Origin: Bryum argenteum
Taxonomy: Eukaryota; Streptophyta; Bryopsida; Bryales; Bryaceae
Reading direction: 5' to 3'
DNA: 64,000 bases
Assembly (NCBI GenBank): GCA_037043015.1
Contig: CM073329.1
Coordinates: 16,136,648-16,200,647 of the forward strand
Position 1 is the first letter of the stretch. Each line of letters begins with the position of its first letter. The notes beneath the pieces are model-generated. The model saw nothing but the letters and a program-made list of their open reading frames with translations. It was not told where the DNA came from and did not search any database. This document shows, in pieces, positions 57,136-64,000 of the stretch. Made by a program: the position numbers and the translations under genes.

Positions 57136-59160
57136 GTCTATAGAGCTGTACAGCCAGTGGGAGGTGCTAACTTCCCTGCCGCAGCACATCTACCTGCCCC
57201 ACTGGCATTGCGTCTCCATCATATTGTTGATGCACCCCAGCAAGATGTACTTGACAGTCCTCTCGTGCCCACCCCTGGGAGCTTGCCTAGTGACGCAGAC
57301 ACCTTCGCATCCCAAAGTACACATGGTGAAGATGGCACAGCACCCGCCACCGATCTGTCAGATGACATCCGCGATGCTGAAGCGGTTGCTGACGCAGGCA
57401 ACGCTATCAACCAGTGGGAGCATCTTACTAATGATGACCATGAGTTGGCCGAAGTTGAGCCAGAACATGTTGACGATGTTCCGGTGCCAGCAACCAGGTC
57501 GCGTAATCCTCCTACTCGATATGGCGACTGGATCTACCCAGTGAACAGGAATTCATATGCATGCACGGCTACAGTGGCCGATCAGCCGCTTGAACCACGT
57601 ACGTTTGAGGAGGCGATGCTGTCCCCACAAAAGGCTGCATGGATGACAGCCATGCGGGAGGAGTACGAGTCACTTATGGCGAACAACACTTGGCGCCTCG
57701 AACCCCTGCCAAGCGACAGGAAAGCCGTCAAGAACAAATGGGTGTACAAGCTAAAGCTTGCTGCGGATGGCTCAGTGGATCGTTACAAAGCAAGACTCTG
57801 TGCCAAAGGGTACACTCAGAGGGAAGGACTCGATTACAAGGACACATTCAGTCCGGTGGTGAAGTTTGACTCCATCAGAACTATCTTATCGGTGGCAGCG
57901 GCGGAAGACTTACACATCAGCCAGTTCGATGTCCGCACAGCATTCCTGTACGGGGAGATTGAGGAGACAATCTATATGGAGCAGGCAGTCGGGTTCCAAG
58001 ACACGACAGCCCCAGGTCAAGTTTGTCGTCTTCAGAAAGCCTTATACGGGCTGAAGCAATCCCCGAGGGTCTGGAATAAAAAGTTCGACCAATTCCTCCA
58101 GGCTTATGACCTAGTGGTCTCAGATGCTGATGCTTGTGTGTATGTCAACAAGGCTGCTGCTCCCAGGCTCATCATTGCGATATGGGTGGACGATGGTATT
58201 GTATGCAGTGAGCGCAGTGACACAATTACTAGTATCCTCCAGTACATGGAAGGAGCGTTTGAGATCACGAAAGGTTTGGCTGAAATCTTTGTCGGCCTTC
58301 ACATCACGCGTGATCGGGACCAGAAGCTGATTCATCTGGATCAGCGCCGTTACCTCGAACGAGTCCTCCCGGCGCCGGCACACGAGCACCGCAATCCGAA
58401 GAGCGGTGCCCGCCGACCCCAACAGCGCCACCGAGCTTGCACTCTGCAATAACAGCCTCGATGATATCGTCACCAGGCCCTATCGAGAGTGTATCGGATG
58501 CCTCCAGTTTGCCTCTCTTAGAACCAAGTTCGACATAAGTTACGCCGTCAGCAACGCGGCCAAGTTCAGCAGTCGTCCCAACGGTGCTCATGTCTCGGCG
58601 GTAAAACGCATCCTTAAGTATGTTCGTGGCACCCTGGGAATGCGACTCACCTACGGTCCCGGCAAACCTCACGATCTCCATCAGCTCTCGGCCTACTGTG
58701 ATGCCGACTACGCTGCCGATATTGATGACCGTAAGTCTCGCTCTGGATTCTACTACTTCTCAACAACGGTCCAGTTGCTTGGGGCAGCCGTAAGCAGACT
58801 TGCACCGCAGGCAGCACCACTGAGTCAGAATACGTTGCTGCCTCTTTAGCCTGCCAGGAGGTGATCTGGATGCGGCGTCTACTCACCAGCATTCACTTCG
58901 CTCAACCCAACCCGACGAAGCTTTTCAGCGACAATCAAGCTGCCATACGTTTGGTACTCAACCCGGTATTTCACCAGCGCACTAAGCACATCGCCACTAA
59001 GTATCACAAGATCCGCGAGGCTCAGCAAGACGGGGAGATTTCGCTAACTTATGTCTCCACAGAGGATCAGCTCGCCGATGTTCTTACCAAGCCTTTGCCT
59101 CGTGACAAATTCCAGCGCATTTGTATTCGTGCAGGACTTTCAGTTGCCAGCGTCGTTTGA
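57136..59160 (+). pseudogene. Copia reverse transcriptase and RNase H, 3' part of pol
   Basis: After a linker (PVGGANFPAAAHL) comes the RT: WRLEPLPSDRKAVKNKWVYK, FDVRTAFLYGEIEETIYMEQ, LYGLKQSPRVWNKKF and IAIWVDDGIV, where the usual YVDD is WVDD. The frame shifts near 58380 and again near 58765. RNase H motifs continue (YCDADYAADIDDRKS, TTESEYVAASLACQEVIWMR, KLFSDNQAAIRL, RTKHIATKYHKIRE, ADVLTKPLPRDKF) to TGA at 59158. The domain order after integrase confirms Copia. The shifts make this copy defective. Confidence 0.93.
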
Positions 59161-59210
59161 GGTACCGCACTGTGCTGAAGTGGGAGACATGGTTGAGTCA
59201 TCACAGTGCT

Positions 59211-59219
59211 GAGTGGGAG
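59211..59219 (+). promoter_or_regulatory. Copia polypurine tract
   Basis: GAGTGGGAG ends at the base before the 3' LTR, the position where plus-strand DNA synthesis is primed in LTR elements. Confidence 0.75.
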
Positions 59220-59605
59220 TATTGGAGTATCAGCACTGTGAGAACTCGAGACACAACGTGCCAAGTGGATTAGCTGAGGTGGCATGTTCATGTCGAACTC
59301 ACATCAACACTCTAGCAATCATGAGTTCTAGTGTTGCGCCCACCAGGGGATTTGTACTTCTGCATCGTCTCTCTCACTTAGAGTGTAAGGCGAGGAGTAA
59401 TAGTGCAGTGTGTGTATCTGAGTACATGTGTATGCTCTGTACTCGTAGTATAGTACAGAACTGTAAGCTCAGCATACTTTGGTATAATTTATATTCTGAT
59501 TGCTGGCAAAGCATTGTCGTTGTGTATGAGTTTGTTTTACCGTATGAGCGAAGGGGTGACACAATCCATTGATAATTTTGCAAGCTTCATAAATAGTAGT
59601 CAATA
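59220..59605 (+). repeat. Copia 3' LTR, 386 bp
   Basis: It begins TATTGGAG and ends GTAGTCAATA. It has the same length as the 5' LTR and differs at five positions. Confidence 0.95.
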
Positions 59606-59610
59606 ATGAC
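59606..59610. repeat. Copia target-site duplication, right copy (ATGAC)
   Basis: Matches 3411-3415 exactly. Confidence 0.93.
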
Positions 59611-60778
59611 ATTTCAAATATCATGATCATTCATAGGAAATTGAGATATTCTCAAATTCACAATATCGTTTGGCAACCTTTCATTTTCATGATAATGAAA
59701 ATCATGACATTCCAAATTTTGTGATTTTATATAAGAAATGGAAATGGAGGTCGAGACCTCAATACTTGAACCCCTGCCTTGATCTCATTGTTCGCCCTTT
59801 GTGCACTTTGCCTTTGCCCTTCGCGCACTTTGCCTTCGCCCTTTGACTCTCATTTGCCTTTGCCCTTTGACTCGGCCTTTTGCCCCACCTGTCAGGTATC
59901 TCCGGCCCGTTCCTTTTGCGGCCCTACCCTTCCTCCACCCTTGCCACACCTGCTCAAATGACTGAAATTACTTAATGTATGTAATTAAAATTACATGAAA
60001 ATATACTTAAAAATACTGAAACTACAAGAAATTTGTAATTACAAAAACTAGAATTTCCTTAAAAAAATCTAATTAAAATTACCATAAATTATTGAAAATC
60101 TATTGCTCAAGGCACGAAGTTTATTTGTTTTGTGACATTATGATCTAGGGACAAACAATTGGATTGAGCGGCATGAGGTGTGGTTGAAAGGAGCTTTTTT
60201 TTTTGTTGAATTGAGAAAACAATCAAATCGCAAAAAGGATCAAGTGATCGTGAGATATTGAATTTCCAAGTATCTATGGCCTGAGAAATATTGGAAATTA
60301 CATGTATGAGTATGGCAATGCTCCTCGGGCGTACTAGTTTAAAATTAAAATTTGTGAAAGTAGAAATTGTGTGTCACACAATATTTGATTATTGGGTTGC
60401 CAAATTACCCTTCATATTCTCATTATCATGAAATGGGAAAATCATAATAACAAGTGAAAATGGAGACTATGTAATTATCACAATATTTTATCATTGGGTT
60501 GCCAATTGACCATTCATATTCTCATTATCGTGACATGCGAAAATCACAATATCAAGTGAAAATGAAGAAAATCGTATAAATATCATCATATTTTATTATT
60601 GAACCGACAAACTTGACCTTAGTATAATAAAGTAAATTCATCACCACACGACACCAGTTTCACGGTCCAATTTGGCAGGGTTGGAGGATTTTACTTCGAA
60701 GTCTAGGCCATTCTTTTACAATCAAGCTATCATTTCCCATTCACTGCAATTTATTAAGCACTGTAAGGTAAAAGCTGA
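59611..60778. other. Host intergenic DNA with AT-rich repeats
   Basis: Contains CCCTTTG-rich repeats (about 59790-59890) and a diverged tandem pair of about 110 bp (about 60385-60475 and 60480-60580; shared TTCATATTCTCATTATC). No gene is seen. Confidence 0.6.
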
Positions 60779-60958
60779 CATTTCACACTCAAAATAATCA
60801 TTCCACTTTCAAACACAAGATGTCATTTCACACTCAAAACCATCATTCCACTTTCGGACACAAGATGTCATTTCAAACTCAAAACCATCTTTCCACATTC
60901 CGATGCAGGCTGTCATTTCACACTCAAAACTATCATTCAACTTTCAAGCTCAAGGAGT
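60779..60958 (+). repeat. 45-bp tandem repeat, four copies
   Basis: Units of 45 bp (CATTTCACACTCAAAACCAT...) at 60779, 60824, 60869 and 60914. The period is a multiple of three and a 67-codon frame (60820-61023) reads through as 15-residue repeats (SFHTQNHHSTF). It ends about 240 bp before the F-box ATG; coding status is doubtful. Confidence 0.85.
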
Positions 60959-61259
60959 CACAATATATATATATCGTTGCAACCGCGTGCCGATTACCAG
61001 ACCTCGAAAGTAGCATCACTTAAAGATTTGCATGTACGTGATTACGTGAACAGATTTGCATGTACGCAATCTGACCTCTAGTATTACCTTCTATCATTCT
61101 CAACCCCGCACGTCAATCTGTCAGTACAATTTACTGGGAGGTTGAAGAGCTGTGTGAACTTCATGCGATCTGCTTGTTTGAGGAAGTAGCCAGGTTGCAT
61201 TGGAGTCTTCTGAACATACTTAAGGCTGTGAACAGCAACGAGTAGCTTGTGGGTGCAAG

Positions 61260-62693
61260 ATGGCACAAGAGGGCAATCTCGAGGGACGGGGTAGCTTGGA
61301 GGTAGCAAGCGCTCACAGCAAACGACAGAGGTGTGCATCTCCGGAGGGTGGAGTGGGCAGTTGTAGCCAGTTCGGCACAGATCATCCTCCTTTAATGGAC
61401 ATCGCGTTGTGGGAGACACTTCCGGCAGTGGTGGTGGAACGTATCTGCGCTATGCTTCCAGTGTCTCAAGTCTTCGAACTTTTGAAACTGTGTGAGCCAT
61501 GGTCGAGACTGCCGAGTGCCACCAATTTTAGAAAGTTGTGTGCAGAGGCTCATCACGAGTCCTTCGGTATTATGATGTTTGATAAAAATTCACTGACATA
61601 CCGTCTTTCCATATATGATTGTAAACACGAAGAGTGGTTTCACATGGAGGTGAACATGCCTTCTGATTACGTGAAGGCCTCAGAAACATTCGAGTTGGTA
61701 TATGGACAAGATAGTGGATTACTTTCTGTTATACTACATCCCTTCTTATCTTTCAAGGGACCTCCTCGTATCCTTGTCTTCAATCCATTAACTGGTGAAA
61801 AGAAATACATTGGAGTATCAAGCTTGACTGCCTCTCGGAATATAGAGGAGATGTATGCCGTGATGTTGCAGTTGATCATGGATGAAGAAAGGCAGTGCTA
61901 CAAACTGATCTTGGTGACGCAACGAACAAAGGGGAGGCGGAGTCGAGGAGGAGAGTTTTATTCAGAGTTATACGATTCAGTGAGCGGGCTTTGGAGCACT
62001 TTGGACTCTGGATTTGTGAACGGCGATGGAGTTTTGGGGGGGAAATGTTACCATGTTTGTTTTGACTGCAGCTCAAAAAAGTTTTGTATACCAGAAGAAA
62101 CGTCCGTTAGTGAGTCTCTGGCGTATTTTACCAATGATCGCGATTCAGAGTACTTGTATAGTCACTACTACACATTTGTGAGGGACCATCGATTCATGCT
62201 GGATTATGAGTTTGAAACGGACGAGGGGATTCCGAGCTTGGCGGCCAGGATAACGGAGAGTGTGTGGCAGGATTGCTGGAAAGAAACGTCTACAATAGTG
62301 CTCCCGATGGAGGACCCAGTACTTGATACCTTCGACGTAAGGTTATTGGCATGTACCCGTTATGTACTTTTGGTTGCACATGATGTAGAGTTTGATATCG
62401 TTGACTTTGAGAATCGATATGAGGATCGTCATCAACGTATGGTTCTCTATGACAGAGTAACTCGTAAAGAGGTGTGCGCCATTCCACAGTTTTTGACTAG
62501 AGAATTTGGCAAAGATGCAAACTTCATGAAAAGAGAGTATGCCAACGATGAATACGCCAAGATACGTAACGTTCAGTCCAGCTATAACCGTCACCATGAT
62601 GACTTCGTGAAAATTGTGCTTGACACTGACGAGAACTTGATGAAACGCAACGTTCAGTTCATGTGCGACCTAAAATGGGATGTTAATCCTTGA
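61260..62693 (+). CDS. F-box protein, 477 aa
   Basis: ATG 61260 (MAQEGNLEGRGSLEV) opens one uninterrupted exon to TGA at 62691. Residues about 50-95 form an F-box: LPAVVVERICAMLPVSQVFE, with LCEPWSRLPSATNFRKLC. The C-terminal part resembles plant F-box-associated or kelch-like beta-propeller segments (RILVFNPLTGEKKYIGVSSL; SVSGLWSTLDSGF) but kelch repeats are not clear. F-box proteins link targets to SCF ubiquitin ligases through Skp1; the target here is unknown. It is intact and outside the transposon stack. Confidence 0.82.
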   Translation: MAQEGNLEGRGSLEVASAHSKRQRCASPEGGVGSCSQFGTDHPPLMDIALWETLPAVVVERICAMLPVSQVFELLKLCEPWSRLPSATNFRKLCAEAHHESFGIMMFDKNSLTYRLSIYDCKHEEWFHMEVNMPSDYVKASETFELVYGQDSGLLSVILHPFLSFKGPPRILVFNPLTGEKKYIGVSSLTASRNIEEMYAVMLQLIMDEERQCYKLILVTQRTKGRRSRGGEFYSELYDSVSGLWSTLDSGFVNGDGVLGGKCYHVCFDCSSKKFCIPEETSVSESLAYFTNDRDSEYLYSHYYTFVRDHRFMLDYEFETDEGIPSLAARITESVWQDCWKETSTIVLPMEDPVLDTFDVRLLACTRYVLLVAHDVEFDIVDFENRYEDRHQRMVLYDRVTRKEVCAIPQFLTREFGKDANFMKREYANDEYAKIRNVQSSYNRHHDDFVKIVLDTDENLMKRNVQFMCDLKWDVNP

Positions 62694-63881
62694 GAGCAGC
62701 TTTCCGTAAAGCTCGACTAGGTCTTCACAACAACATCTTGAGAGAAGGATGGAGTATGCTTGACAAGGTCTTCACAACATCTTGAGAGAAGGATGGAGTA
62801 TATAGCCATACTCGGAGATCGAGACCTGTTCTTGTGCCTCACGTTTTACAGGGTTCCAGTCGGTTTAGAAGCGCTGGGTAGTTTTTCAGAGTTTTCAGAT
62901 CCCAGTTTTGGAAGTATTCGGATTTTTCTGCTAGAACTTATCATCTGGAAGGGTTTCTTTCGATAGTGACAAGGAAACAATAGTTTGCGGCTTGCAATGT
63001 TCATCACACCTCACAGTTATCTCTTGCAATCCTTGTATGCTCGAGAATGTGCATTGCATTACTTCTTGTAATCTGAAATCTCAACTTCTTACTTATTTGA
63101 ATTCAATTTATTGTTGTATTTCATGTACTTTTACTGTGATGACGCATTGCAACCTGTTGCTTCCGGATGCTTCGCAATGTAAAATTCTGCAATAACACAG
63201 TTGCACGTCTTCCTCGATTCAAAACATTCAAACTTTGTGCTTAAAAATCACTGGAAGCCCTTTATCACATAGCTGTATGTATACAATGAACGAATGCATG
63301 GACTGAAAAGTATGTATCATACAATAAGTTTAAGATTTATATCCAATTTGTACACACCCGTTAATCCAGAGGAATGAAGCATTTCCACTGCAGACACTTT
63401 CAACTCATAATGCTTCAGTCAGTTTCACGCACTCGTAATCTATGCTAGAAATAGTCAAAGAACATGACCGAAACTGAGGAAGTTGCCTCTGGGTCCTATT
63501 TGTTTAATAGAAAAACACATGTTCAAGCTGTATTAGCTCTTACAGACACTAGATTCCCGGTGAGAAGCTTGACACTATCTATCTGCTGCCAGACTTGTCT
63601 GTACATACATTTCGCCGTCAAGCTTGAACGAGAAGCTTGCACATTCTCTTCTTCCAGTGCTTGCTGACCAAGCAACAATGTCTGTGACTACATTTTCTTC
63701 CTCATAAAAGGGGAGCCCCAGATCAGTATGAGCTGCGGAGTTGAACCAATTTCTAGAGTCACATTGCTTCGATTACAACATCAGAGTGCGGTGATTAGAG
63801 AGCATGAGGAGGGAGGGATGAGTGCGAGGGAAGCCCAGCAGCAAGTCAAGGAAGATTGGGCAACCCAAGTCCAGTAGAGAC
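62694..63881. other. Host intergenic DNA; 3' flank of the F-box gene and 5' region of the right-edge gene
   Basis: A 41-bp unit containing ATCTTGAGAGAAGGATGGAG is duplicated in tandem (about 62718-62802). No exon is seen between 62804 and 63730. From about 63735 the sequence is homologous to 1624-1745, the 5' region of the gene at 1746 (shared TTTCTAGAG(C/T)CACATTGC). CATAAAAGG near 63703 is TATA-like. Confidence 0.6.
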
Positions 63882-64000
63882 ATGGACTACAATCGCCTGA
63901 AGCGGCGCGGCAGGCACAAGCGATTCGCTATGGACGTGCTTGCCAACCCTTCGCTCGCTGAATTTTGCCTGCAGGCACCTCCGCCAGTTTCTTTCCTGGA
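63882..64000 (+). CDS. Paralogue of the gene at 1746, 5' end only
   Basis: ATG 63882 opens MDYNRLKRRGRHKRFAMDVL, matching residues 11 onward of the protein at 1746; the gene runs off the window. The position equivalent to the first gene's ATG is ATT here (63855-63857), while the codon equivalent to ATG 63882 is ACG in the first gene, so the start has moved by nine codons. Between them the frame stays open and similar (PKSSRD). Two short upstream frames (63804 and 63821) end before the ATG. Function unknown. Confidence 0.7.
   Translation, partial: MDYNRLKRRGRHKRFAMDVLANPSLAEFCLQAPPPVSFL

Larger units (their letters stand above)
3416..59605 (+). mobile_element. Copia-type LTR retrotransposon split by about 50.8 kb of nested insertions
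   Basis: Both LTRs are present with matching 5-bp target duplications. The left part (3416-6330) carries LTR, primer site, gag, protease and integrase; the right part (from between 57127 and 57157 to 59605) carries reverse transcriptase, RNase H, polypurine tract and LTR. The domain order protease-integrase-RT-RNase H defines Copia (Pseudoviridae). Without the insert the element would be about 5.4 kb, a normal Copia size. The LTRs differ at 5 of 386 positions (98.7% identity). Coding frames are damaged by a TAG and frameshifts, so this copy cannot make a full polyprotein. Confidence 0.95.

Overview
Plant nuclear DNA, most likely from a non-seed land plant (moss, liverwort, lycophyte or fern). 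The reasons are GT-AG introns, an intronless F-box gene, Copia, CACTA and MULE elements of plant type, and a MULE transposase of a kind I associate with bryophytes and lycophytes. I cannot name the species. Host genes occupy only the two edges: an uncharacterised single-exon gene (1746-2336), an F-box gene (61260-62693), and the 5' end of a paralogue of the first gene running off the right edge (63882-64000).

Almost everything between is one stack of nested transposons. A Copia retrotransposon (3416-59605, TSD ATGAC, two 386-bp LTRs with 5 differences) is split between integrase and reverse transcriptase by about 50.8 kb. The first insert is element A, with ends CACTAGGGTGG at 6331 and 49976. 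It carries a long gene that ends in a SUVR-type pre-SET/SET/post-SET histone methyltransferase, and a convergent gene for an unusual DDE-like transposase. Element Q (TIR AACAC..., TSD CAGA) sits inside a SET-gene exon. Removing it rejoins the two gene halves in frame (K-Y-Q-S-E-A-R), but the 3' half now lies 45 kb away on the other strand. An inversion with one breakpoint exactly at the A terminus and the other inside Q explains this layout.

Q encodes a 1,321-codon ParB-like plus DNA-methyltransferase-like protein (minus strand, 12330-16295). It was hit twice more. Element P (17135-31295) is a MULE with GAGCGGT-repeat TIRs, a SWIM-type transposase and its own multi-exon ParB-like plus beta-class methyltransferase gene. 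Element C (32203-49479) is a CACTA transposon with a perfect 3-bp TSD, TNP2 and TNPA-type genes, and possible captured exons.

The most striking result is that three unrelated DNA transposons in one stack each carry a chromatin- or DNA-modification type gene: SET methyltransferase in A, ParB-methyltransferase in Q and in P. P also holds nine palindromes of the form CCTCGT-NN-ACGAGG, clustered in the 5' region of its methyltransferase gene. Most TE genes carry frameshifts or stops, so the copies look inactive; the SET catalytic motifs, the MULE D/D/E positions and the CACTA ends are still readable. All family calls come from reading motifs by eye, without database searches.
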